Counted from the first letter of the stretch, positions 1-6,087 are shown. The stretch: DNA of 9,316 nt from Desulfobacteraceae bacterium (GCA_030589225.1 JAUUWD010000041.1:1-9316), one strand, 5' to 3'. Notes: generated by a model from the sequence alone, not told the origin. Numbers and translations are program-made.

Positions 1-546
1 ATGTTCCTGGGATTCTGCAAGTTTCTTCATAACAGGTTTGAGTTTTTTGTCCAGGGCCTTTTCCACTGCCAGTTGAATATCATCAGGGCTGAGGTTGGTC
101 ACGGAAACTGACCGGGCCTGTTTGTCCGGTTCTTTTGCAATCGTTGACTGGTTTGTGGTTATTTCGGACGTTTCGGAGGCAATCCCCTGTATCTCTTCCA
201 GTGGGACTGTCCATTCGGCGCGATGTCCTATTCCAGCCAGCAGTACGATCTTCATGGCTGTTTTTTCTGGGATCTTGAAAGAAAACTCCCCTTGCTCGCT
301 GGTCTTTCCTTTGAGAAGACGGTTTCCTTTGAGATCATAAACCATGACATCGCCTTTCTTGACCCTCTTTCCCCCGCTGAATTTGCTTTCAGTATAAACT
401 GTGTCCCCTTCCACCCAGGCAAAAATCATGACTTTGTGGGCGCTCGCAGAACCGACCGCAAGAAACGAAGGTACTGAAAAAATTAAAAACACAAGGATCC
501 TCTTAGTCCATCTACTATTGGCAACCATGATAATACCGTGTCTCAT
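1..546 (-). CDS. CbiL/NikK-like periplasmic nickel/cobalt transport component, C-terminus cut by window edge
   Basis: The gene reads in from the right and is still open at base 1, so 182 residues are visible and the C-terminus is missing. Residues 16-36 form a hydrophobic signal peptide (basic WTKR, hydrophobic core, ASA before the cut), giving a mature protein that starts HKV. The mature part is a small beta-sandwich-like domain (VEGDTVYTESKFSGGKRVKK, then the G-hRAEW motif at residues 107-112). A charged helical stretch follows (about 150-182, VEKALDKKLKPVMKKLAESQ). This order matches, from memory, the CbiL/NikK accessory proteins of ECF-type nickel/cobalt transporters, which usually end in a transmembrane helix that would lie beyond the window. 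Start choice: the ATG at 546 has AGGGA about 9 nt upstream; an in-frame ATG at 528 (residue 7) is a reasonable alternative. The mature N-terminal His could be a metal ligand (inference). No cbiM, cbiQ or cbiO partner is in view. Confidence 0.72.
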   Translation of the reverse strand, partial: MRHGIIMVANSRWTKRILVFLIFSVPSFLAVGSASAHKVMIFAWVEGDTVYTESKFSGGKRVKKGDVMVYDLKGNRLLKGKTSEQGEFSFKIPEKTAMKIVLLAGIGHRAEWTVPLEEIQGIASETSEITTNQSTIAKEPDKQARSVSVTNLSPDDIQLAVEKALDKKLKPVMKKLAESQEH

Positions 547-600
547 AAGTTCTGTCCCTGATTTTGGCAATTTATCATGTCATCAAATCACAGGAACAAC

Positions 601-745
601 CTAAAAAAATACGAAACAATATCGAAATGCGAATTTTCAAAATTCTAAACAAAAACATCATGATACGACCATTTCTCGTTTTGGTCATTGATATTTTTGT
701 CATTTGTGTTTGTTTCGAGTTTCGATATTCGAATTTCGGATTTTC
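601..745. repeat. Imperfect palindromic intergenic repeat, MITE/REP-like
   Basis: The two ends are inverted copies: AATATCGAAA at 618-627 is the exact reverse complement of TTTCGATATT at 720-729. The match extends through CGAA blocks on both sides (about 611-633 against 714-738). The middle contains a small hairpin, GACCA (667-671) with TGGTC (682-686). The interior is AT-rich with runs such as CAAAA and TTTTG. There is no coding potential. Repeats built from alternating CGAAA/TTTCG blocks around an AT-rich centre are something I recall from intergenic regions of deltaproteobacterial genomes, but copy number cannot be judged from one window. Confidence 0.55.
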
Positions 746-865
746 CCGTCCCCCACAGATGGGTGAAACGTATGAATTTATATGAATATTTCATGTTGCC
801 ATTTTAAGGCACTAAACTTTTGAGACGGGGCACTAGACCGGTTCACTGGAGACCCGAAGTTCACA

Positions 866-899
866 AAAAACCCGGCCTTGCTCCGTAAGCCGGGTTTTT
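866..899 (-). terminator. Rho-independent terminator of the minus-strand regulator gene
   Basis: A perfect 11-bp stem (AAAAACCCGGC at 866-876 with GCCGGGTTTTT at 889-899) surrounds a 12-nt loop. It lies 57 nt past the stop codon of the response regulator that ends at 956, so on that strand it is a GC-rich stem followed by a T run. The A/T tracts make it symmetric, so it could also stop transcripts travelling on the plus strand. Confidence 0.85.
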
Positions 900-955
900 C
901 AACAGCGCGTTGATTGCGAACCTGTCATTATCTATACGGAATAACTCCGGCTGAA

Positions 956-1645
956 TTACCAGGCTTCCCGCTCCAGGCGTTTGTATATGAACATGAGCTG
1001 CTTTTGGGTGAGCTCCCCCACATGTTCGTTGATCCACTTCAGGTCACCGGAGACGATGGCAGCCTTGGCTTCGAGGGACAACTGGTACCCCTCCAGGGCC
1101 TCGGATCCTTTTTCCATTAACTCGCGCCAGAAATCCCTATCTTCGGTGGTCCGGTTTAACACCTGAGTGACCTGTCGCTTTTGGATGAGTTTTTCTTCCT
1201 CCGTTTCAGCCTCTTTAATGACGGCTTCAGTAGGTTTTTCAAAATGCTCCTTCAACGCTTCATTGATAGACGCCTTTATCTGGTCTTCGGTGAACGGTTT
1301 CGGCAAAAAGTCATGAACTCCCAGCTTCATGGCTTCCACAGCAGTGGAAGTAGTGCCATATCCCGTAATCACGATGACCTCGGTTTCGGGTTTTTCCTCT
1401 TTGACCTGTTTTATTACCTCCATGCCGTTGATGCCCGGCAGCCGGAGGTCTGCCACCAGCAGGTCATAGCGCTTTTGTTTGAAAGCCTCTAAGGCCAGCT
1501 CGCCCGTTCCTGCCCAATTGACATCATATCCTTCTTCGCTCAATACCATCTCGAGGCCCTTGGCCACACTGAGATCATCTTCCATCACCAAAATATTGGG
1601 TGGTAACGGATGATCGATTGCTGTATTTACCTGTAACGTTGTCAT
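956..1645 (-). CDS. Response regulator: receiver domain with a non-HTH helical C-terminal domain
   Basis: The 229-residue protein begins with a complete CheY-like receiver domain (about residues 17-130). It has acidic residues E22, D23 and D24, phospho-acceptor D66 (VADLRLPG), switch T94 (VITGYG) and K116 (PKPF). After a charged linker (about 135-165) comes a C-terminal region of about 65 residues, predicted all-helical and rich in Glu, Lys and Trp (LSLEAKAAIVSGDLKWINEH). I find no helix-turn-helix, AAA+, GGDEF, HD-GYP or kinase motif there. It loosely resembles the small helical LigA-type domain of extradiol dioxygenases; this is from memory and unverified. The start is well supported: GGGAGGG sits 6 nt before the ATG. 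The gene has its own sigma54-type promoter and ends before a strong terminator. It lies downstream of a kinase/NtrC pair and probably belongs to the same circuit, perhaps acting through protein contacts rather than DNA. Confidence 0.85.
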   Translation of the reverse strand: MTTLQVNTAIDHPLPPNILVMEDDLSVAKGLEMVLSEEGYDVNWAGTGELALEAFKQKRYDLLVADLRLPGINGMEVIKQVKEEKPETEVIVITGYGTTSTAVEAMKLGVHDFLPKPFTEDQIKASINEALKEHFEKPTEAVIKEAETEEEKLIQKRQVTQVLNRTTEDRDFWRELMEKGSEALEGYQLSLEAKAAIVSGDLKWINEHVGELTQKQLMFIYKRLEREAW

Positions 1646-1734
1646 TTTAATCCCTCCCTTTCTTTCTGACTTTTTTTATTAAATTTAAATTCTGTTTTCC
1701 AAATTGTTTAATTTTCTGTTTGATATATTATTTC

Positions 1735-1750
1735 AGCAAGTGCCGTGCCA
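1735..1750 (-). promoter_or_regulatory. Sigma54 (RpoN) -24/-12 promoter
   Basis: Read on the minus strand the site is TGGCAC-GGCAC-TTGCT, an exact match to the sigma54 consensus TGGCAC-N5-TTGCW, with the required GG and GC elements 10 bp apart. Transcription would start near 1724, leaving a leader of roughly 78 nt before the response regulator ATG at 1645. An IHF-type site and a palindrome sit upstream at usual distances, and the adjacent upstream gene encodes a sigma54 activator. Confidence 0.88.
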
Positions 1751-1799
1751 AAAATAAGAAACAATATAAAGAAACTTAAATCGGCTGAATTTGTTTTAA

Positions 1800-1812
1800 T
1801 ATCAAATGGTTG
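1800..1812. promoter_or_regulatory. Candidate IHF-binding site
   Basis: TATCAAATGGTTG fits the IHF consensus WATCAA-N4-TTR at every specified base. It lies 50 bp upstream of the -24 element, between the promoter and the palindrome at 1834-1857, where IHF bends DNA in many sigma54 systems. The flanking sequence is AT-rich. IHF sites are degenerate, so the position is as important as the match. Confidence 0.5.
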
Positions 1813-1833
1813 TATTCGATAGGCAGGAAACCG

Positions 1834-1857
1834 GCCTGTGCTTTGCAAAGGGCAGGC
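1834..1857. promoter_or_regulatory. Candidate enhancer (upstream activating) palindrome for the NtrC-type regulator
   Basis: A 24-bp interrupted inverted repeat is centred on the perfect palindrome CTTTGCAAAG (1841-1850), with outer arms GCCTG (1834-1838) and CAGGC (1853-1857). Only the second pair outside the core is a true mismatch or wobble. Its centre is about 120 bp upstream of the predicted start site near 1724, typical of enhancers for sigma54 activators. Smaller inverted repeats follow (CGTAT/ATACG at 1857-1874 and ATAGC/GCTAT at 1881-1896). Assignment to the neighbouring activator is inference. Confidence 0.45.
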
Positions 1858-1983
1858 GTATGTACCTTTATACGGATGAGATAGCGGTATGGCTATTTAT
1901 TGATATTATTTCAAATACTTATTTGCGTATAAATAGTTATTCGGTGGTATTGAATTTAATACGGGACCGGGGACCGGACATTC

Positions 1984-3417
1984 CTATTTCATTGAATCCC
2001 CAGGCTTTGAAGTCGTCTTTGCAGAATTTGCAGACAGGTGGTGCTTTTTCATGAGGGCTGAAAAATTTGACCTTTGTATGCCCACTCGTCTGGCTGCCTG
2101 GGTGATGTTGCCGTCTGCAGCCGAAAGGGCTTTTTGAAGGAAGGCTCTCTCGATTCGACCGAATTGGTTCTCCAGCAGATTCCGTTTGACCGATTTGAGT
2201 TCCTCCAGGGTTTCAGGAATGCTATCCTGGGTTCGATTTCGTTTTATCTCCCAATGATCTGACAGGCTTTGGTAATCCAAAACCCGGTCATCAGCGATGA
2301 TCACCAGACGTTCGACCACGTTTTTAAGTTGCCGCACGTTGCCAGGCCAATCGTAGTTTACCAGCGTTTCAAGGGCATCGTCTGAGAACCCGTCTACTTG
2401 TTTTCCGATCTGGCGGCAGTATACCTTTAAGAAGTGATAGAGCAGCCTTGGAATATCATCTTTTCTCTCCCTGAGCGGGGGTATGAAGATGGGAAATACG
2501 TTTAAGCGGTAAAAGAGGTCTTCCCGGAAGTTCCCCTCATCCACCATCGTCTTCAAATCCCGGTTGGTGGCGGCAATGATCCGGACATCCGATTTTTTCA
2601 ACTGGCTGGCACCCACAGGCTTGAATTCCTGCGTTTCTATAGCCCGCAGCAGTTTCGCCTGAATATCCACATCCAGATTCCCCACCTCGTCCAGGAAAAG
2701 GGATCCGTGGTTGGCCGCCTCGAAAATGCCGGCTTTATCCTTAATTGCACCGGTAAAAGCGCCTTTGACATGTCCGAACAGTTCACTTTCCAGCAGAGAT
2801 GAAGAGAACGTACTGCAGTCCACCGCTATAAATTGCCGGGCAGCCCTTTTGCTGTGGGCGTGAATGGCCCTGGCGAATAGTTCCTTGCCCGTTCCGCTTT
2901 TTCCATGGAGCAGCACTGTACTATTGGTAGGGGCGACTTTTTGAATTTCATTAAATATCTTGAGAATCCTGGGGTTTTCACCGATGATATTGCTAAAGTC
3001 AAACCGTTCGCTGAGTTGCTGGCGCAAGGCAAGATTTTCCTCAACCAATCGCTTTTTCTCCATGGCCCTCTCCACGGCAAGCACGAGTTCATCGTCGGAA
3101 AAAGGCTTGGTAAGGTAATCAAAGGCCCCCAGCTTCATGGCCTCCACCGCGTTTTGTACTGAGGAATACCCTGTCATAACAATGACGTACACACTCAGTT
3201 TCTCCTTTTCCACGGTCCTCAGGATGTCCATCCCGTCCATATCAGGAAGTTTCATGTCCAGCAGGGCCAGATCATATGTGCCCTTCAGGATTGCATCGAG
3301 TCCAGCCCTGCCGGTCATACAGATATCCACAGAATGGCCCTTGTCCGATAAGGCCACACGACACCCATCGCAGATGACGCGTTCGTCGTCGATGATCAGA
3401 ATATTACCGGGTTCCAT
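1984..3417 (-). CDS. NtrC-family sigma54-dependent response regulator
   Basis: The 477-residue protein is a full-length NtrC-type activator. The receiver domain (about 5-118) has acidic D10 and D11, phospho-acceptor D54 (LLDMKLPD), T82 and K104. The AAA+ sigma54-interaction domain (about 142-370) shows Walker A GKSGTGKE (172-179), the sigma54-contacting GAFTGA loop (219-224), Walker B LFLDEV (240-245) and the arginine-finger segment FREDLFYRLNVF (297-308). A Fis-type helix-turn-helix lies near 436-457 (ITQAARRVGIQRSNFSALMK). The GTG at 3486 would add 23 residues unlike any receiver domain, so I start at ATG 3417, where the sequence immediately reads as a receiver strand (NILIIDDE). This start overlaps the kinase stop by 14 nt, implying translational coupling. 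The kinase is its probable phosphodonor, and the sigma54 promoter downstream is its most obvious target. Confidence 0.93.
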   Translation of the reverse strand: MEPGNILIIDDERVICDGCRVALSDKGHSVDICMTGRAGLDAILKGTYDLALLDMKLPDMDGMDILRTVEKEKLSVYVIVMTGYSSVQNAVEAMKLGAFDYLTKPFSDDELVLAVERAMEKKRLVEENLALRQQLSERFDFSNIIGENPRILKIFNEIQKVAPTNSTVLLHGKSGTGKELFARAIHAHSKRAARQFIAVDCSTFSSSLLESELFGHVKGAFTGAIKDKAGIFEAANHGSLFLDEVGNLDVDIQAKLLRAIETQEFKPVGASQLKKSDVRIIAATNRDLKTMVDEGNFREDLFYRLNVFPIFIPPLRERKDDIPRLLYHFLKVYCRQIGKQVDGFSDDALETLVNYDWPGNVRQLKNVVERLVIIADDRVLDYQSLSDHWEIKRNRTQDSIPETLEELKSVKRNLLENQFGRIERAFLQKALSAADGNITQAARRVGIQRSNFSALMKKHHLSANSAKTTSKPGDSMK

Positions 3418-4660
3418 GTGGCTGGCCTTTTGTTTCCTTGGAAGGTGCGTTTTGGAGAAGAGGAATCTCAATGGTAAAGCGGGCACCCTGCCCCGGCTGG
3501 CTGGAGACCTTTATATCCCCCTGGTGGTTCCAGACGATTCTATAGCTCACGGACAGCCCAAGGCCGGTTCCCTTTGCCTTGGTAGTGAAGAAGGGTTCAA
3601 ACACTTTGCTTATGTTCTCTGGTGGGATACCACGACCAGTGTCTGCGGTCTCGACCCTCACGCACCTTTGGGCCGGATCTATTTCGCTCCGGATGCTGAT
3701 CGTCCCTTGGTCTTGGATTGCTTCCACGGCATTGAGCAGAAGGTTAACAAAAACCTGATGCATCTGATTTACGTCTATAAGAATATCCGGCATTTCGCTG
3801 GATAAAAGCTTCTCCACGCGGATGTGATGTAGGCGAAACTCGTTTTCCAGCATGCTCAGGGTCTTTTCTATTATATTATTGATATTGGCAAAGGTCTTTT
3901 CAGGCTCCTTTTCCCGCGAGAATTCCAACAGATCCTGAATGATGGTTTTACACCGCATGGTCTCTTGAATGATGATTTCCAGGCCATCTCTGAAGGGCCC
4001 TTCCTTGGGAGCTTTTTTGAACAGGTTTGTGCTGTAAAGCAGGATGCCACCAAGCGGGTTGTTGATCTCGTGTGCGATGCCCGCGGCCATTCGGCCCAGG
4101 GCCGATAGTTTCTCGGTCTGAAGGGCCAGGTTGTCATACATGGACTTATGTTTTTCGATGAGTCGAGCCTTATCTATGGCGCAGGCACATTGCTCGGCGA
4201 TGGAGACCAGGAAATTAAGCTCCTCGTCTGAAAACTTCCTTTGTTCGGTGAAAAAGATTCGAACGATCCCCACTACATTGTCTCCGAGGAACAGTGGGGC
4301 ATCAAGCATCATACGAATCCCTTCCTCCCGTGCCTCCCTCGGATACTGAACACGTGGATCAGCCTGAACATCCTCAATAATTATGACCTTGTTCTGCATG
4401 CATAATTCAGTGATGACCCTGTGGGTGGAGACGTGTCCCTTGGAAAGGTAACGCTCGCTCAAGCCATATGCAGCGCTCAACTCCAATTTATCTGTCTCCA
4501 GGTTGAGGATCCGGAGAAGGGAACCTTTGGCATTGATGGCCTCAGTGACCAATTTCACTACCAGGTCCAATACTTCCTTAACATCTGTGCTGGAATGTAC
4601 TGATGTGCTGACATCCCGACATACACTATAGAACCTCGCAATATTAGCAGAAGTGTCCAT
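3404..4660 (-). CDS. Soluble GAF-domain sensor histidine kinase
   Basis: The 418-residue protein has an N-terminal GAF sensory domain (about 23-168), then a HisKA dimerisation domain with the phospho-accepting H197 in AAGIAHEINNPLGG. A HATPase domain follows, with N box NLLLNAVEAI (306-315), G1 box DTGRGIP (340-346), F box FEPFFTTK (354-361) and G2 box GTGLGL (364-369). No signal peptide or transmembrane segment is visible, so it should sense a cytosolic signal. GAF domains bind small ligands, haem or nucleotides, and the ligand is not evident here. C87, C158 and C160 lie in or at the end of the GAF domain; a redox or metal role is only a possibility. The start at 4660 has AGGAG 7 nt upstream. 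The 3' end overlaps the NtrC-type regulator, making the two a cognate pair by position. Confidence 0.92.
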   Translation of the reverse strand: MDTSANIARFYSVCRDVSTSVHSSTDVKEVLDLVVKLVTEAINAKGSLLRILNLETDKLELSAAYGLSERYLSKGHVSTHRVITELCMQNKVIIIEDVQADPRVQYPREAREEGIRMMLDAPLFLGDNVVGIVRIFFTEQRKFSDEELNFLVSIAEQCACAIDKARLIEKHKSMYDNLALQTEKLSALGRMAAGIAHEINNPLGGILLYSTNLFKKAPKEGPFRDGLEIIIQETMRCKTIIQDLLEFSREKEPEKTFANINNIIEKTLSMLENEFRLHHIRVEKLLSSEMPDILIDVNQMHQVFVNLLLNAVEAIQDQGTISIRSEIDPAQRCVRVETADTGRGIPPENISKVFEPFFTTKAKGTGLGLSVSYRIVWNHQGDIKVSSQPGQGARFTIEIPLLQNAPSKETKGQPHGTR

Positions 4661-4806
4661 GGCAAGCTCCTATTTTAACCCCAACCTTACTCAAAATGGG
4701 GACCAAACACGTTATTGCAAATCCCCTTGCACTATTCATTTCTCTCTCCCAGGTGGCTTCGAAGGGCAGTATGGCTAGTTTACCGAAAGAGCTCCAATAT
4801 TCCAAC

Positions 4807-4835
4807 ATATTATTAAATCAATATTGTGGTGTCAA
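4807..4835 (-). promoter_or_regulatory. Candidate sigma70-type promoter of the kinase/NtrC operon
   Basis: On the minus strand, a perfect -35 TTGACA (4830-4835) is followed after an ideal 17-bp spacer by TAATAT (4807-4812). The latter keeps the conserved T1, A2 and T6 of the -10 box. Transcription would begin near 4800, about 140 nt before the kinase ATG. No sigma54 GG/GC pair was found in this stretch on that strand, so the kinase and activator may be expressed from a housekeeping promoter. Confidence 0.42.
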
Positions 4836-4936
4836 CGGGCGCTGACCCACGTTTTCACTTACCTCTCTCCCAATCAACACTTTTCACCGCTCCTAATTCC
4901 TTGATTATAGTTGGTGTTACGTGGGCTAATGAACTA

Positions 4937-4981
4937 CCTCGCAGCAAGCTGTGGGGAATTAACCCTTGTCCGCCTGGCGGA
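4937..4981. repeat. Two adjacent hairpin/palindrome elements, possibly a decayed dispersed repeat
   Basis: CCTCGCAG (4937-4944) pairs with CTGTGGGG (4949-4956) around a CAAG loop, using two G-U wobbles when read as plus-strand RNA. Twelve bases on is the perfect 13-bp palindrome TCCGCCTGGCGGA (4969-4981). Both have a GC-rich character that stands out from the AT-rich surroundings. I recall similar CCCCGCAG-CAAG-CTGCGGGG hairpins scattered in metagenomic deltaproteobacterial contigs, so this may be a degenerate copy. No run of T follows directly, so it is not an obvious terminator. Confidence 0.45.
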
Positions 4982-5023
4982 TTAAAGCATATGGCATTTT
5001 TTTTAGATACTGAGAAATTCTGC

Positions 5024-5050
5024 TTGACACTGAAGAGATTCTCAGATAAT
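5024..5050 (+). promoter_or_regulatory. Candidate sigma70-type promoter of the GntR-family gene
   Basis: A perfect -35 TTGACA (5024-5029) is followed by GATAAT (5045-5050), five of six matches to the -10 box, but the 15-bp spacer is shorter than usual and suggests a weak or activated promoter. An inverted repeat, CTGAGAA (5010-5016) with TTCTCAG (5039-5045), brackets the -35 box and touches the -10 box. A regulator bound there would occlude polymerase. Confidence 0.38.
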
Positions 5051-5062
5051 CATTTTATCAGA

Positions 5063-5073
5063 TTGTCTGACAT
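5063..5073. promoter_or_regulatory. Candidate FadR/GntR-type operator, probably autoregulatory
   Basis: TTGTCTGACAT fits the general FadR-subfamily half-site pattern TNGT-N3-ACNA at all fixed positions but the last. It contains the symmetric core TGTC-T-GACA and overlaps a second exact palindrome, TCAGA-N3-TCTGA (5058-5070). It lies just downstream of the predicted -10 box and 21-31 bp before the GntR-family ATG, a typical place for autorepression. Another small palindrome, GATAA-N5-TTATC, occupies 5045-5059. Confidence 0.38.
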
Positions 5074-5093
5074 TTATTATTTAAAACTCAGCC

Positions 5094-5834
5094 ATGAACA
5101 AACAAAAAACAATATTTGATCCCATCAAAAGGACGAGGACCTTCGAAGACGTATCCGACAAGATTAAGCAACTGATTTTTGATGATGTCCTTAAGCCTGG
5201 TGAGAAACTTCCATCAGAGGCACAACTTGCTCAACAGTTTGGCGTGGGTCGTCAAACGGTCAGAGAAGCACTGCGTCTTCTGGAGATTTCCGGTTTCATT
5301 ACTATACACAGGGGAGGTAGCGGAGGACCGATAATCAAAGATACAATCCTTAATAGAATAAGCGATCTCTTTTTGGACGCTTTTCGAATAAAAAAGGTTA
5401 CATTAGCAGAGTTAACAGTAGCTCGGTTAGAAATTGAAAAGGTGGTACTGAATTATGTGATCGACAATGTTGAGGAATCGGATATTATAAGTCTCCAGAA
5501 AAATGTCGCTGAAGCGAGGAAGAAAATAGACAATAAAATAGTAGCCACTGAAGAGAATATTCAGTTCCACACTTTGCTGGCCCAAGCCTCCAGAAACCAC
5601 GTTTTTTTTATTGTTGTCGAATCGATTATGGCCATAGTGGGTGATTTTCTCAGTCGAATCGGGCCGGATGTTAAAACTTCGGATAATGTAGTCTCATATC
5701 ATGAAGATATAGTAAAAGCAATTGCCGAGAAGAAGCGAACAAAAGCCATCAATTTACTCGAACAGCATTTACTTGAAGTAAGAAACCGGCTCAAGCCTTT
5801 TGTTAACCAAAAAAAAGAGAGCAATTCAAAATAG
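5094..5834 (+). CDS. GntR-family transcriptional regulator, FadR subfamily (FCD domain)
   Basis: The 246-residue protein has an N-terminal winged helix (about 12-80) with the GntR signature LKPGEKLPSEAQLAQQFGVG and RQTVREALRLLE, then a wing ending RGGSGG. An all-helical FCD ligand-binding domain covers about 100-240. The FCD metal site normally uses Asp-x3-His plus two later His; here H159, H203 and H225 are in place (H203-H225 spacing as in the family), but the Asp position is N155 (NIQFH). Such proteins bind small organic acids and release DNA. The gene is the first in a plus-strand series followed by a TRAP uptake system and an amidohydrolase, so it probably controls them. The ATG has no clear Shine-Dalgarno sequence, but the following residues (FDPIKRTR) are where FadR-type proteins usually begin. 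Confidence 0.9.
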   Translation: MNKQKTIFDPIKRTRTFEDVSDKIKQLIFDDVLKPGEKLPSEAQLAQQFGVGRQTVREALRLLEISGFITIHRGGSGGPIIKDTILNRISDLFLDAFRIKKVTLAELTVARLEIEKVVLNYVIDNVEESDIISLQKNVAEARKKIDNKIVATEENIQFHTLLAQASRNHVFFIVVESIMAIVGDFLSRIGPDVKTSDNVVSYHEDIVKAIAEKKRTKAINLLEQHLLEVRNRLKPFVNQKKESNSK

Positions 5835-5948
5835 ATGGGAAACAGATAAGGCGGCCAAAGATCTGAACGGGGAGAAGGTCCGCATATTTTCTTACCTCAT
5901 AAGTATCTCAATAAACCTACTCGCGGTCCTGCCTCTGTCCGGAACAAC

Positions 5949-5976
5949 GACGTACTCCAGTCTGTCTGTCTACGTC
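5949..5976. promoter_or_regulatory. Inverted repeat in the GntR-TAXI intergenic region, weak operator candidate
   Basis: GACGTA (5949-5954) and TACGTC (5971-5976) are exact reverse complements 16 bp apart, enclosing the direct repeat TCTGTCTGTC. The enclosed TGTCTG is shared with the operator candidate near 5065. The repeat lies in the 253-bp gap ahead of the TAXI gene, where a substrate-responsive promoter would be expected, but I see no convincing -35/-10 pair. Confidence 0.22.
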
Positions 5977-6032
5977 AATAAGATTCGCAAGCCTCATTGC
6001 CGGGAGTATTTAGAAAAAGACAAATCCACAAG

Positions 6033-6041
6033 AAAGGAGGG
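6033..6041 (+). other. Orphan strong Shine-Dalgarno sequence upstream of the TAXI gene
   Basis: AAAGGAGGG is a near-perfect ribosome binding site but is not followed at a normal distance by ATG, GTG or TTG; only AUA and AUC codons occur there. The TAXI gene has its own site (GAGGAGG, 6074-6080). It could be a standby ribosome site or a relic of an earlier start. Confidence 0.3.
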
Positions 6042-6087
6042 AAAAAATATCTATAAACCTTTTTTACAAGAACGAGGAGGTATTAAA

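Larger units (their letters stand above)
547..955. other. 409 bp non-coding region between the CbiL-like gene and the response regulator
   Basis: No convincing gene lies here; the short open frames have no ribosome binding site or recognisable protein. It contains the large imperfect palindrome (601-745) and the terminator (866-899), listed separately. Bases 746-865 show only minor repetition: GGCACTA occurs at about 809 and 829, and GTTCAC at 841 and 859. Any promoter for the minus-strand CbiL-like gene must lie here, but I see only a weak match (TTGTTC with a TGATAA-like -10 just upstream of 546), too poor to call. Confidence 0.6.

Noticed and set aside
770..796. NikR-like operator (GTATGA, 15 bp, TCATGT) near the CbiL/NikK-like gene
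   Set aside because: The right half-site matches only four of six bases, the spacer is 15 rather than 16, it is more than 200 bp from the gene with a repeat in between, and the E. coli-type operator is not expected in this lineage.
1949..1980. GGGACCGGGGACCGG direct repeat after the NtrC-type gene as a terminator
   Set aside because: Only a 4-bp CCGG stem with a 3-nt loop forms and there is no adjacent T run on the minus strand.
1806..2054. Plus-strand 82-codon open frame
   Set aside because: It overlaps the end of the NtrC-type gene and the sigma54 control region, has no ribosome binding site and resembles nothing known.
3418..3486. 23-residue N-terminal extension of the NtrC-type regulator from a GTG start
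   Set aside because: The extension lies wholly within the kinase coding sequence and does not look like a receiver domain; ATG 3417 begins directly before the first receiver strand.
4711..4733. Possible sigma54 promoter on the minus strand upstream of the kinase (TTTGC present)
   Set aside because: The GG dinucleotide required 10 bp upstream of GC is absent (GC is found instead).
4969..5004. Palindrome followed by a T run as an intrinsic terminator on the plus strand
   Set aside because: The T run begins about 15 bases after the stem, and no plus-strand gene precedes it.
5800..6087. 96-residue N-terminal extension of the TAXI protein
   Set aside because: It would overlap the GntR-family gene and bury the signal peptide; ATG 6088 has a strong ribosome binding site and starts a clear signal peptide.
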